Assembly: GCF_004340945.1 (NCBI RefSeq)
Contig: NZ_SLYD01000006.1
Location: 1-64,000, forward strand
DNA from: Sphingomonas sp. PP-F2F-A104-K0414
GTDB taxonomy: Bacteria > Pseudomonadota > Alphaproteobacteria > Sphingomonadales > Sphingomonadaceae
Reading direction: 5' to 3'
DNA: 64,000 nt
The notes under the pieces were generated by a model. It did no database searches and was not told the DNA's origin. It worked only from the letters and a program-made list of their open reading frames with translations. Positions 25,848 through 34,200 of this stretch are shown one piece after another (positions within the stretch are counted from its first letter, which is position 1; each line of letters opens with the position of its first letter). The translations under genes and the position numbers were made by a program.

Positions 25848-26626
25848 GCCAAGTTCCCCTTCTCTTGCTTATCAGTCCAGCCGAGATCGATGCTGATCAC
25901 GCGCGCGGTGGCGCGGACGTCGTCTCCCAGTCTCTGCATGCGGTCGTCATCCATATACTGCGCCGCGCTGGACACGCTGATCGCCGCGACGATCGTTCCG
26001 GTAGCATCGCGGATTGGCGCGGCGACGCAGCGAATCTGGTCCTCGTTCTCTTCCAGGTCGAACGCGCGACCGGCATCGACATAGCCCATCATGCGGTCAT
26101 GCCATCGCGCGCCGTCGGCCTTGGCTTGCTCAGCCGCCAGCCGTGCATCCCAATAGGCGGGCGGATGGTCGAGCATCAGCGCTTTACCAAGCCCGGTCGA
26201 ACTGAGTGGATGCCGATCTCCGACGCGGCTGGAAATTGTAATGCGCCGGCGCCCGGGCACCTTATCGAGATAAAGCGCCAAATCCGTGTCGATTACGCCC
26301 AAATGGACGGTGTCCTCACTCATCGCCGCCAGCGTCTCAATGTGAGGGCGGGCGACCTGGACAATATCGGCCTGTTCCTGGGCCTGATGTCCAAGCGCGA
26401 GAAGTTGCGCGCCAAGTCGATATCCCTCACGCGGCGTGAACGCGAGATAGCCCCGCTCAACAAGCGCCGACGCAATACGGTGCGCCGTGGAGCGGCTGAG
26501 TCCGAGCGTATCGGCGAGACGAGGCAGCGTATCTTGCCCCCGTGCGACAGCCTCCATGACATCGAGGCCGCGCATCAACGTCTGACTACCCGCAATACCG
26601 CGGTCTTTTGATCCATCCTGATCCAT
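25844..26626 (-). CDS. IclR-family transcriptional regulator of the rhamnose cluster
   Basis: About 260 aa from the ATG at 26626; a GTG at 26644 would add six residues. The N-terminal winged helix is GLDVMEAVARGQDTLPRLADTLGLSRSTAHRIASALVERGYL; the effector domain follows (HLGVIDTDLALYLDKVPG, RVGDRHPLSSTGLGKALM, CVAAPIRDATGTIVAAISVS), typical of IclR. It is the first gene of a three-gene operon with the rhamnose dehydrogenase and lactate dehydrogenase genes and is divergent from the dehydratase operon, so it probably controls both from the shared 95-base gap, responding to a pathway intermediate. Confidence 0.92.
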   Translation of the reverse strand: MDQDGSKDRGIAGSQTLMRGLDVMEAVARGQDTLPRLADTLGLSRSTAHRIASALVERGYLAFTPREGYRLGAQLLALGHQAQEQADIVQVARPHIETLAAMSEDTVHLGVIDTDLALYLDKVPGRRRITISSRVGDRHPLSSTGLGKALMLDHPPAYWDARLAAEQAKADGARWHDRMMGYVDAGRAFDLEENEDQIRCVAAPIRDATGTIVAAISVSSAAQYMDDDRMQRLGDDVRATARVISIDLGWTDKQEKGNLA

Positions 26627-26721
26627 AATCCCATTAGCTGACACAGAATCCCAGCAATTGAAATTAGATATTGATCGCGGAAGCGGCTCTGGCCATAATC
26701 ACTATCCAAGGGAGAGGTGAA

Positions 26722-27906
26722 TTGCTGCCCAAGATCAAACACGTTCGTGCCTTCGTCGCGCGAGGCAAAGGTGCTGATTATCATGATCAGGGCGAAGGCC
26801 ACTGGATCGACGATCACATCGCGACGCCCATGGCGAAATACCCTGAATATCGTCAGTCGCGGCAAAGCTTTGGCATCAACGTACTCGGTACGCTCGTCGT
26901 CGAGATCGAAGCCGAGGACGGCACAATCGGCTTTGCCGTGACGACGGGCGGGGAGCCCGCCTGCTTCATCGTCGAGAAGCACCTCGCGCGCTTCCTCGAG
27001 GGGCGCTCACCGGTGGAGGTCGAGAAGATCTGGGACCAAATGTACTTTTCGACCCAATATTATGGCCGCAAGGGGCTGGTCATCAATGCCATCTCCGGCG
27101 TCGACCTGGCGCTTTGGGACCTGCTCGGCAAACTCAGGCAAGAGCCGGTTTACCACATGCTGGGCGGCGCGGTGCGCGACGAGCTGCAGTTTTACGCCAC
27201 AGGTGCGCGGCCAGACGTCGCCAAGGAGCTTGGGTTTATCGGTGGCAAGATGCCGCTCCACCACGGCCCCGCCGAGGGGCTCGAGGGGATGCAGAAGAAC
27301 ATCGACGAGTTGGCCGACATGCGCGCGAAGGTCGGCGACGACTTCTGGCTGATGTGGGACTGCTGGATGGCGCTCGACCTCGATTACGCCACGCGCCTCG
27401 CGCATCGGGCGTACCACGAGTGTGGGCTCAAGTGGATCGAAGAGGCGCTAAGTCCTGATGATTACTGGGGCTATGCCGAACTGAAGAAGAGCGTGCCCAA
27501 GGGCTTACTGGTCACAACCGGTGAGCATGAGGCGACCCGGTGGGGCTTTCGCATGCTGATGGAGATGAACACCTGCGACATCATCCAGCCCGACGTCGGC
27601 TGGTGTGGCGGCGTAACCGAGCTCATCAAGATCGCCAACTATGCCGATGCCCGCGGCACGATGATGGTCCCGCACGGCTCGAGCGTGTATTCCTACCATT
27701 TCGTTGTAACGCGTCACAACAGCCCGTTCGCCGAGTTCTTGATGATGCACCCCGGACCGACCGAGGTGGTCCCGATGTTCGCGCCCCAGTTGCTCGGCGA
27801 GCCCGTACCAGTGAACGGCCGCATCCGCGCGAGCGAACTCGACAAGCCCGGCTTTGGTGTCGAGCTCAATCCCGACGTGCAGCTCCACCGTCCATACAAA
27901 CGCTAA
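26722..27906 (+). CDS. rhmD: L-rhamnonate dehydratase
   Basis: 394 aa from a TTG at 26722 preceded by GGGAGAGG. This start gives [11 protein letters not shown], matching the known N-terminus of Escherichia coli RhmD (401 aa); a TTG at 26671 is less likely. Enolase-superfamily signatures: [49 protein letters not shown], metal ligands in [23 protein letters not shown] and [11 protein letters not shown], and the general base His in [13 protein letters not shown]. The enzyme dehydrates L-rhamnonate to 2-keto-3-deoxy-L-rhamnonate. It leads an operon with the FAH hydrolase, the SDR and the lactonase. Confidence 0.95.
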   Translation: MLPKIKHVRAFVARGKGADYHDQGEGHWIDDHIATPMAKYPEYRQSRQSFGINVLGTLVVEIEAEDGTIGFAVTTGGEPACFIVEKHLARFLEGRSPVEVEKIWDQMYFSTQYYGRKGLVINAISGVDLALWDLLGKLRQEPVYHMLGGAVRDELQFYATGARPDVAKELGFIGGKMPLHHGPAEGLEGMQKNIDELADMRAKVGDDFWLMWDCWMALDLDYATRLAHRAYHECGLKWIEEALSPDDYWGYAELKKSVPKGLLVTTGEHEATRWGFRMLMEMNTCDIIQPDVGWCGGVTELIKIANYADARGTMMVPHGSSVYSYHFVVTRHNSPFAEFLMMHPGPTEVVPMFAPQLLGEPVPVNGRIRASELDKPGFGVELNPDVQLHRPYKR

Positions 27907-27919
27907 GGAAGCTCCTGCA

Positions 27920-28780
27920 ATGAAGTTCTGCCGCTATGGCGCCAAGGGCGCTGAGAAGCCGGGTATCATCGACTCAGACGGACGCCTGCGCGCGCTCTCT
28001 AATGTCGACGACATTACTCCATCGGCGTTCGAGAACGGGTCGCTCTCGCGCTTCGCCTCGATCGATCCCACGACGCTGCCGCTCGTCGAGGGCATGCCCC
28101 GTTTTGGCGTGCCAATCGCCGGCGTCGGTAAGATCGTGGCGATCGGGCTCAACTACCGCGATCACGCTATTGAATCGAACCTGCCCATCCCGACTGAGCC
28201 AATGATGTTCATGAAGGCGGTGACTAGCCTGTCGGGCCCGAACGACGACGTGATCCTGCCCGAAGGCGCGACGCACGGCGACTGGGAGGTCGAACTGGGC
28301 GTCGTGATCGGCAAGACCTGCCGCTACGTATCGGAAGCGAATGCGCTGGATCATGTCGCTGGTTACGTCCTCGCCAACGATGTCTCCGAGCGCTTCAACC
28401 AGAAAGAGCGCGGTAGCCAATGGTCCAAAGGCAAGGGCCACGACACCTTCTGCCCAGTCGGTCCGTGGCTGGTGACCCCCGACGAGATTGGTGATCCCCA
28501 GAACCTCGACATGCGGCTCGACCTCAATGGCGAGCGCATGCAGACTGGCAATACGCGCACGATGATCTTCAACGTGGCCGAGCTGATCGCCTATGTCAGC
28601 CGCTACGTCACATTGCTGCCGGGCGACCTGATGATTACTGGAACCCCGCCCGGTGTGGGCGAGGGCAAGAAGCCCGACAAGATCTTCCTCAAGCCGGGAG
28701 ATGTGATGGAGGTGTCGATCGATCGACTGGGCACCCAGCAGCAGCATGTTCTCGCCTTCGACCTGGAGAAGCTGTCGTGA
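27920..28780 (+). CDS. FAH-family hydrolase, probable 2,4-diketo-3-deoxy-L-rhamnonate hydrolase
   Basis: 286 aa from the ATG at 27920 with AAGGAAGC upstream, 13 bases after the dehydratase. Fumarylacetoacetate hydrolase-family marks: GKIVAIGLNYRDHAIES, MFMKAVTSLSGPNDDVILP, DWEVELGVVIGKTCRYV (metal-binding Glu residues), LANDVSERFNQ, KGHDTFCPVGPWLVT and ITGTPPGVGEGKKP. In the Sphingomonas rhamnose route the enzyme called LRA6 splits 2,4-diketo-3-deoxy-L-rhamnonate into pyruvate and L-lactate, and its position here fits that exactly. Confidence 0.9.
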   Translation: MKFCRYGAKGAEKPGIIDSDGRLRALSNVDDITPSAFENGSLSRFASIDPTTLPLVEGMPRFGVPIAGVGKIVAIGLNYRDHAIESNLPIPTEPMMFMKAVTSLSGPNDDVILPEGATHGDWEVELGVVIGKTCRYVSEANALDHVAGYVLANDVSERFNQKERGSQWSKGKGHDTFCPVGPWLVTPDEIGDPQNLDMRLDLNGERMQTGNTRTMIFNVAELIAYVSRYVTLLPGDLMITGTPPGVGEGKKPDKIFLKPGDVMEVSIDRLGTQQQHVLAFDLEKLS

Positions 28781-29526
28781 CCGCATTTGCCGGCCGCTTC
28801 TCCGGCCGCACTGCGATCGTTACCGGCGGTGCGTCTGGCTTGGGTCGCGCAGTCGCTGCCCGGATCGTCGCCGAGGGCGGTATCGTGGCGCTATGGGACC
28901 GCAATGCGGAGGCTCTCGCAGTCACAAAGGCGAACATTGGTGCAGCCGACGTCCGGGCGCTAGACGTATCCGATCCAGCGGCTGTCGCCGAAGCTGCGCA
29001 GGCCAGCATCGCGGTGCTCGGTCGGGTCGATGTGCTGGTGTGTTCGGCCGGTGTTACCGGCCCCACTTCTGCAGTCGAGACCTACCCTATCGAAGGTTGG
29101 CAGCAGGTCATAGATATCAATCTCAACGGCCTGTTTTACTGCAATCGGGCGGTGATCCCTGCCATGTTGGCCAACAGCTACGGGCGTATCGTCAACGTGG
29201 CATCGGTTGCCGGCAAGGAGGGCAACCCCAACGCCTCGGCCTATTCCGCTTCCAAGGCTGGTGTGATTGGCTTCACCAAGAGCCTGGGTAAGGAATTGGC
29301 GGGCAAAGGCATCATTGCCAATGCACTCACGCCAGCGACCTTCGAGAGCCCGATCCTGCAGCAACTACCGCAAACTCAGGTCGATTATATGCGGTCGAAG
29401 ATACCGATGGGTCGGCTTGGCGAGGTCGATGAGTCCGCAGCGATGATATGCTTCATGGCCTCTGAGGAATGCAGCTTCACAACGGCCTCGACTTTCGACA
29501 CCTCAGGCGGCCGAACGACTTTCTGA
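28777..29526 (+). CDS. SDR dehydrogenase, probable 2-keto-3-deoxy-L-rhamnonate 4-dehydrogenase
   Basis: 249 aa, GTG start overlapping the hydrolase stop by 4 bases. Motifs: TGGASGLGRAVA (cofactor loop), CSAG, catalytic Ser in VASVAGKEG, YSASKAG (Tyr-x3-Lys), and a C-terminal FTTASTFDTSGGRTTF. An acidic residue after the second strand (LWDRN) suggests NAD over NADP. It fits the LRA5 step, oxidation at C4 of 2-keto-3-deoxy-L-rhamnonate, between the dehydratase and the diketo-acid hydrolase. Confidence 0.87.
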   Translation: MTAFAGRFSGRTAIVTGGASGLGRAVAARIVAEGGIVALWDRNAEALAVTKANIGAADVRALDVSDPAAVAEAAQASIAVLGRVDVLVCSAGVTGPTSAVETYPIEGWQQVIDINLNGLFYCNRAVIPAMLANSYGRIVNVASVAGKEGNPNASAYSASKAGVIGFTKSLGKELAGKGIIANALTPATFESPILQQLPQTQVDYMRSKIPMGRLGEVDESAAMICFMASEECSFTTASTFDTSGGRTTF

Positions 29527-29571
29527 CGTCGCGGTTACTTAGTAAAATCAGCGCCGAGGGAAGAGACAGCG

Positions 29572-30498
29572 ATGACGGCCGTTCCGTTTGTTGACGCGCA
29601 TTTCCACCTTTGGAAGCTCGACCGGCTTCGCTATCCGTGGCTGTCGCCGCCCTTCGACGACAGCGGCCCAAATGGCAGCGCCGCGGCTATCGCGCGGAAC
29701 TATCTCGTCGACGACTACCGCGCTGACATGGCAGATTGGAACGTCGTCGCGGCTGTTCATGTCGAAGCGGGTGCCGATGCCCGCGACGCGCTCAACGAAA
29801 CTATATGGCTTGAGCAGGTCGGCGCGATGACAAACCTGCCCATAGCGATCGTGGCGTATGCCGCGCTCGAAGATCCGCAAGTAGAGCGCAACCTAGCGGC
29901 CCAGGCAGCGCATTCTCGGGTTCGCGGCATCCGGCAGATCGTAAATTGGCACGCCGATCCCGCGCGCAGTTACACGACAATGGACCTTACGGTAGATGAT
30001 CGATGGCAAAGGGGTTTCGCGGCGCTAGCCGCTTACGGCCTTTCCTTCGATTTGCAGTGCTACCCGGATCAAATGTCCGGACTTGTGAATCTGTTCGACC
30101 GCAATCCCGATGTTCCTGTCGTTATCAACCATCTCGGTATGCCGGTCACGACCGACGCTGAGGGCTTCGCCCGATGGCGATCGGGGATGCAGGCACTCTC
30201 AGCCCTGGAGTCGGTCTCGGTCAAAATATCGGGTCTTGGGTTCATTCACCGCGCGTGGACGAATGAGAGCGTTCGGCCGTTCCTCACAGAAGCCCTCGAG
30301 CTGTTCGGCCCGGAGCGCTGCATGTTCGCGAGCGATACGCCGACCGATAAGCTCTTTGCGCCACTCGACCGCTACCTCGCAACGTATCAAGCTTTTTCCG
30401 GCGCGCTCTCACCAGACGATCAACTAAGCATGTGGTGTCGGAACGCGGCCCGGACATATCATCTCGATCTCAGCGTCGAAACGTCGATCGATCGATAG
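29572..30498 (+). CDS. Amidohydrolase-family L-rhamnono-1,4-lactonase
   Basis: 308 aa with GAGGGAAGAGAC upstream. Amidohydrolase_2 layout: VDAHFHLWKLDRLRYPWL at the N-terminus (metal-binding His-x-His), HVEAGAD, GIRQIVNWH, VINHLGMP and the C-terminal metal Asp in CMFASDTPTDK. This subfamily includes the sugar lactonase LRA2. It hydrolyses the lactone formed by the rhamnose dehydrogenase to L-rhamnonate, which the dehydratase in the same operon then uses. A strong bidirectional hairpin lies 86 bases downstream. Confidence 0.9.
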   Translation: MTAVPFVDAHFHLWKLDRLRYPWLSPPFDDSGPNGSAAAIARNYLVDDYRADMADWNVVAAVHVEAGADARDALNETIWLEQVGAMTNLPIAIVAYAALEDPQVERNLAAQAAHSRVRGIRQIVNWHADPARSYTTMDLTVDDRWQRGFAALAAYGLSFDLQCYPDQMSGLVNLFDRNPDVPVVINHLGMPVTTDAEGFARWRSGMQALSALESVSVKISGLGFIHRAWTNESVRPFLTEALELFGPERCMFASDTPTDKLFAPLDRYLATYQAFSGALSPDDQLSMWCRNAARTYHLDLSVETSIDR

Positions 30499-30584
30499 CA
30501 CGTGAAGAAAAGCCGGTAAATTATTGCCCAGCGGGCCGGAGCTAACTTACTGCGTCGCGCCATTAGAAACTAAACTTGATTGGC

Positions 30585-30614
30585 GGTGGACGGAGAATGG
30601 GCTCTCCGTCCACC
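30585..30614. terminator. Bidirectional terminator between rhamnose operon and TonB receptor gene
   Basis: GGTGGACGGAGA, loop ATGGGC, TCTCCGTCCACC: a perfect 12-bp stem, extended by GATT/AATC across a three-base bulge (30578-30618). It sits between the two convergent genes (stops at 30498 and 30625), exactly where a shared terminator is expected. Confidence 0.75.
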
Positions 30615-30624
30615 AATCATTCCG

Positions 30625-33012
30625 TCAGAAGTTCAACGTCACCGCTGCACCGATCGTCCTAACCGAGTTATATCCCCAGATCTGCTGCGTCGAGTTGATC
30701 TTCAGCAGTGCGCCGTCAACGGCATCACCACCGATAGACAGGGGATACTTCTTGTCGGTGCAGTTCTTACAGAAAACCTCGAACTTGAGATTCTCATTAA
30801 AGCGCGCGCCGAGATTTAATCCGAAAATATCGATGCCGCCCAAGCGGGTGTTCGGGTTGTTGGTGCTATCAAAATAAACTGATGACCGATGGAAGTAACT
30901 GCCTGACGCGATCAAAGAGACGGAGTCGGATACCGGTCGCTCGTACGTTGCCGAGATCGTCGAAGTGAACTTGGATGAGAAAGGCGTACGATTTCCCGAT
31001 GAGTCACTGCCGAAGATTGGTACACCGTTATTCGTTGCGACGGCGAGGCAGGTCGTTGCCGGCTGACCCGGATAGCACACGTCATTGGTATACCGCCGGA
31101 ACTTGGAATCCAGAACGGTCATCGAGGCGTTTACCGTCAGACCACGCACCGGCCTTGCGTCTGCCTGCACCTCAAAGCCTTGCGACTTTACCTTCGCGGC
31201 GTTGCCCAGGAAAAACTGCTGGCTCGAGGCATCAAAGCCCTGGACCTGGAAATCATCGAACAGCTGGCGGAATGCCGAGAAGTTGAGGCGCAGTTTGCGA
31301 TCGAGCAATGTTGTCTTCAGACCCAGCTCCAGAGCCTTAACGGTCTCGGGACCGACGCCGACTTGGCCAGTCGTTACGTTACCTGGAAAGTTAAGGGTCG
31401 GCCCCTTGTAACCCTTGCTGTAGGTCGCATACCCCATAGCCCAGGGCGTTACCTGATATTGTGCGCCGAACTTCCAGCTGAAGTCAGTGTTGTTGATCTC
31501 GTCCTGGCGACCCGGCGCGGCAAAGGTTGGCCCAATTGGCACCGGATAGGCAAACAGCACGCCCGACTGGATGGCATCCTGCCGCACCTCGTCACGGGTC
31601 ACGCGCCCGCCTGCGATCAACGTTAGATCCTCGATCGGATGTACGTTGACCTGACCGAAGGCCGCCTTGCTTTCGACCCGGAAGACACTGCGCTGATCCG
31701 TCCCAAAAACAGGGTTGCTCACCGAATTGAAGAACCCGGGAACGGGATCGAGCGCGCCAAACGCGCCGGCACCAATCCGATTCTGATTTCGCAAGCGCGA
31801 GTCAAAATAGTAGAGACCCGCCTGCCCGTCGATGAACGCATTTCCGCTCCATGCCAGTCGCGTTTCGTTCGAGAACTGGCGATAGCTGCTGCGCGTTGCA
31901 TTGACGTCGACCCCGTCAAAGCTTGTAAGATCCTGGTCGAGGTTGAAGTTTGTCTTATAGGCGCGCCAGGCAAAGATGTTGCTGAGCGTCAGGCTGTCGG
32001 TCAGCTTGTAGCTGACGTTCGCCGAAGCGCCACCGCTCTCTACGTTGCGGAAATAGTCGCCACTGACGCCAACATCGAAGTTGTCCGGTGCGGCGGTGAT
32101 GCCGTTTGCAGCAGCAAACGCACCTGTCAGGGACCCTGGAGCAAAATATCGAGCGGAGCGATCGAAGATACCGCCGATGCCCGTCTCCTTGGAGTAGTCG
32201 CCGATGATATAGAGGCTGAGACGATCATTCGGCTCAAACAGGAGTTTGGCGCGTGCTCCGCCCCGGCGCCGGTAATTGTCGATCCGATTGTTCGCGCCTT
32301 GCGCGACGACGTTCGTGATCGGATCCTGATCCTCGTAGAAACCATTGATCCGAAATGCCGCATTCTCGCCAAGCGGCAGGTTGACCGTACCCTTAAAGAG
32401 TCCGCCCCACTTTTTCCCAGGAAGGCTGTCACGGTAGTCCGCCTCGGCGTAGAGACGACCACTGGCGACACCGAGCTCTGGCTTGTTGGTCACCACGTTG
32501 AGCAGGCCCGCCGAGGCGTTGCGGCCGAACAATAGACCCTGTGGCCCCATCAGCACTTCGACCTGTGCGACGTCATCCAGGATGCCATTGCTCATGAAGA
32601 GCGGCACACCCAGGGAAACATCGTCGACAGCGACGCCGACGCTTGAGTCTACATTGGCGTTGAAGCTTTGGCTGCCGACACCGCGGATCGCAAATTGGTT
32701 CTCGCCGGTAACCTGAAGGCTGGGGGCAGCGATCTGCAGCTGGGCCAGATCGTTCAACTTCCGGTTCTCGAGTTCTGCACCAGTCACCGGCTGCACCGCG
32801 ATCGGCACCCGCTGCAACGGCTGGCTTATCCGCTGCGCGGTGACGACAATATCACCGAGCTGCGTTTGGGACGCTGCAGGGTCACTCGCCGTTGTCGTAG
32901 CCGTTACTGTTGGGGCATCGGTTGGCACTGTAGGCGCCTGCTGCGCCATCGACGGCGTCGCCATAATTGTGATCGCAGCCGCGCTGACACCAGCCAAGTA
33001 CGAGATCTTCAT
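30625..33012 (-). CDS. TonB-dependent outer-membrane receptor
   Basis: 795 aa with GGAGGAGTG before the ATG. Signal peptide MKISYLAGVSAAAITIMATPSMAQQ, a low-complexity linker, DIVVTAQRISQPLQRVPIAVQPVTG (start of the plug; the TonB-box-like DIVVTAQR), plug motifs QLQIAAPSLQVTGENQFAIRGVGSQSF and VEVLMGPQGLLFGRNASAGLLNVVTNKP, then a 22-strand-type barrel ending in AAVTLNF with the terminal Phe. Sphingomonads use such receptors for sugars, glycosides and aromatics. Its promoter region carries operator-like repeats also found before the rhamnosidase and other genes, which suggests that it imports the rhamnose-bearing substrate. Confidence 0.93.
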   Translation of the reverse strand: MKISYLAGVSAAAITIMATPSMAQQAPTVPTDAPTVTATTTASDPAASQTQLGDIVVTAQRISQPLQRVPIAVQPVTGAELENRKLNDLAQLQIAAPSLQVTGENQFAIRGVGSQSFNANVDSSVGVAVDDVSLGVPLFMSNGILDDVAQVEVLMGPQGLLFGRNASAGLLNVVTNKPELGVASGRLYAEADYRDSLPGKKWGGLFKGTVNLPLGENAAFRINGFYEDQDPITNVVAQGANNRIDNYRRRGGARAKLLFEPNDRLSLYIIGDYSKETGIGGIFDRSARYFAPGSLTGAFAAANGITAAPDNFDVGVSGDYFRNVESGGASANVSYKLTDSLTLSNIFAWRAYKTNFNLDQDLTSFDGVDVNATRSSYRQFSNETRLAWSGNAFIDGQAGLYYFDSRLRNQNRIGAGAFGALDPVPGFFNSVSNPVFGTDQRSVFRVESKAAFGQVNVHPIEDLTLIAGGRVTRDEVRQDAIQSGVLFAYPVPIGPTFAAPGRQDEINNTDFSWKFGAQYQVTPWAMGYATYSKGYKGPTLNFPGNVTTGQVGVGPETVKALELGLKTTLLDRKLRLNFSAFRQLFDDFQVQGFDASSQQFFLGNAAKVKSQGFEVQADARPVRGLTVNASMTVLDSKFRRYTNDVCYPGQPATTCLAVATNNGVPIFGSDSSGNRTPFSSKFTSTISATYERPVSDSVSLIASGSYFHRSSVYFDSTNNPNTRLGGIDIFGLNLGARFNENLKFEVFCKNCTDKKYPLSIGGDAVDGALLKINSTQQIWGYNSVRTIGAAVTLNF

Positions 33013-33085
33013 CAGACACTCCTCCCAAAATGCGCCTTGCTGCCCGTTCGTATGTGCGGGCTTTGAGCGACGTTGCGAATCAGGT

Positions 33086-33128
33086 ATCCGAATGTAATTC
33101 GAATAACAAGTGGGTATCCGACTGGGTA
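33086..33128. promoter_or_regulatory. Two operator-like sequences upstream of the TonB receptor
   Basis: 33115-33128 reads TATCC-GACT-GGGTA, a one-mismatch copy of the TATCC-N4-GGATA palindrome seen at 34100, 38947, 48716 and 54635. Just before it, 33086-33102 reads ATCC-GAA-TGTAATTCGA, shared with 38918-38934 and, less closely, 38851-38866. GGTATCCGA occurs twice in direct orientation (33083 and 33112). The receptor start is about 75-105 bases away. Confidence 0.6.
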
Positions 33129-33173
33129 GCGATATTGGCGTCGATAGGCGTGCTCCGCCTCTCGATCAGAAGT

Positions 33174-33857
33174 TCAAGCGCGGATCAGCATCGCACAGAG
33201 TGCCTCTGCATGGCCCTCGACGATGTCGGGCGCGCCCATGTCTAGGTCGTATAGGTGCTTTCCCTCCGCTCCCAAGGCGAAGATCATCTGCGAGGCCGAC
33301 GTGAGGATATACATCAAGGAATGCATCGGGACATCAATGACGATCTTCTCCTCGATCGCGCGGGCAAGCAGACGGGTGAGTGGGTGCACGGTTCGTTTGA
33401 TATGAGCACCGACAACCCATTCGAGCCGATCGCTATCGCGCATCGATTCGTGAATCATGATGCGGACATGTTCGGGATGCCGTGCGCAATAACGGACGTA
33501 CCGATGAATCAGATCGCGGAGCGATTGCTCCGTCAGCTTTTCGAGCGATAGAACCTCTGCATAATCCAATTCCACATTCTGGCGCTCGAACATGAGATCA
33601 ATGGCCGCACGCCATAACTCCTCTTTTCCGCCAAAATGGAGGCGAATAACGGCGTGGGTCACGCCCGCCTCAGCTGCGATATCACGCAACGATCCGGCTT
33701 CGAAACCACGCTCACTGAAATGCACGATGGCGCAATCGAGGATCCGCGCACGGGTCTCGCGTTTCTGTTCGTCGCGCCCCGCAGAACGATACTGGCGACG
33801 GCGCGGCTCTGGAGTAGCTACGATCGATTGCGCTTCTTTTGTCAGTGCATGGCTCAT
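33174..33857 (-). CDS. TetR-family transcriptional regulator
   Basis: 227 aa from the ATG at 33857 (GGGGTGAAC upstream); a longer frame to 33926 adds residues not typical of the family. The HTH is RARILDCAIVHFSERGFEAGSLRDIAAEAGVTHAVIRLHFGGKEELWRAA, classic TetR_N, followed by an all-helical ligand domain (HPEHVRIMIHESMRDSDRLEW). It lies between the TonB receptor gene and the divergent symporter gene. TetR proteins bind short palindromes in their own divergent promoter; the TTTCC-N4-GGATA element at 34100 in that gap makes this the leading candidate to read the repeated operator, though that is inference. Confidence 0.9.
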   Translation of the reverse strand: MSHALTKEAQSIVATPEPRRRQYRSAGRDEQKRETRARILDCAIVHFSERGFEAGSLRDIAAEAGVTHAVIRLHFGGKEELWRAAIDLMFERQNVELDYAEVLSLEKLTEQSLRDLIHRYVRYCARHPEHVRIMIHESMRDSDRLEWVVGAHIKRTVHPLTRLLARAIEEKIVIDVPMHSLMYILTSASQMIFALGAEGKHLYDLDMGAPDIVEGHAEALCAMLIRA

Positions 33858-34043
33858 CAGTTGTTCACCCCGATCGCACCGAGCCTCCCAGCGAGAACTG
33901 GACATGCGCGATACCATTGGACGCACCTCTGTCGCGTTTGTTCGCCCGGCGAAGTGCTCTGCATCGGAGTTCCTATCTCGTGTTAAGATTTCAATACGCG
34001 GATGGATGCCGAATATGCAACGTCATGCGGTCTCGGAGTCAAA

Positions 34044-34087
34044 TGGACGTCCGAAAACCTGCTGCTGGACATCCGAAAACCTGCTGC
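34044..34087 (+). repeat. 22-bp tandem duplication in TetR-symporter promoter region
   Basis: TGGACGTCCGAAAACCTGC plus TGC (34044-34065) is repeated head-to-tail at 34066-34087 with one change (GACGTCC to GACATCC). The second copy contains ATCCGAA, similar to half of the operator-like sequences nearby. It could double a regulator site or simply be a slippage product. Confidence 0.7.
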
Positions 34088-34099
34088 GCGTTATTCCAC

Positions 34100-34113
34100 T
34101 TTCCAACTGGATA
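34100..34113. promoter_or_regulatory. Operator-like palindrome upstream of the symporter
   Basis: TTTCC-AACT-GGATA, followed by TCG, as in the reverse complement of the 38947 copy (GGATATCG). It lies 88 bases upstream of the symporter start and 243 bases upstream of the divergent TetR start. Confidence 0.55.
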
Positions 34114-34200
34114 TCGATAAGGCATGATTGTCGAAGGGCCTATCCAAAGTGCCCGGCGCCCAGCCGAATTGCGGCGGACGCTGATCTGAGAGGAGCACTC

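Noticed and set aside
34044..34087. Possible start of a CRISPR-like array
   Set aside because: Only two units, directly abutting with no spacer.
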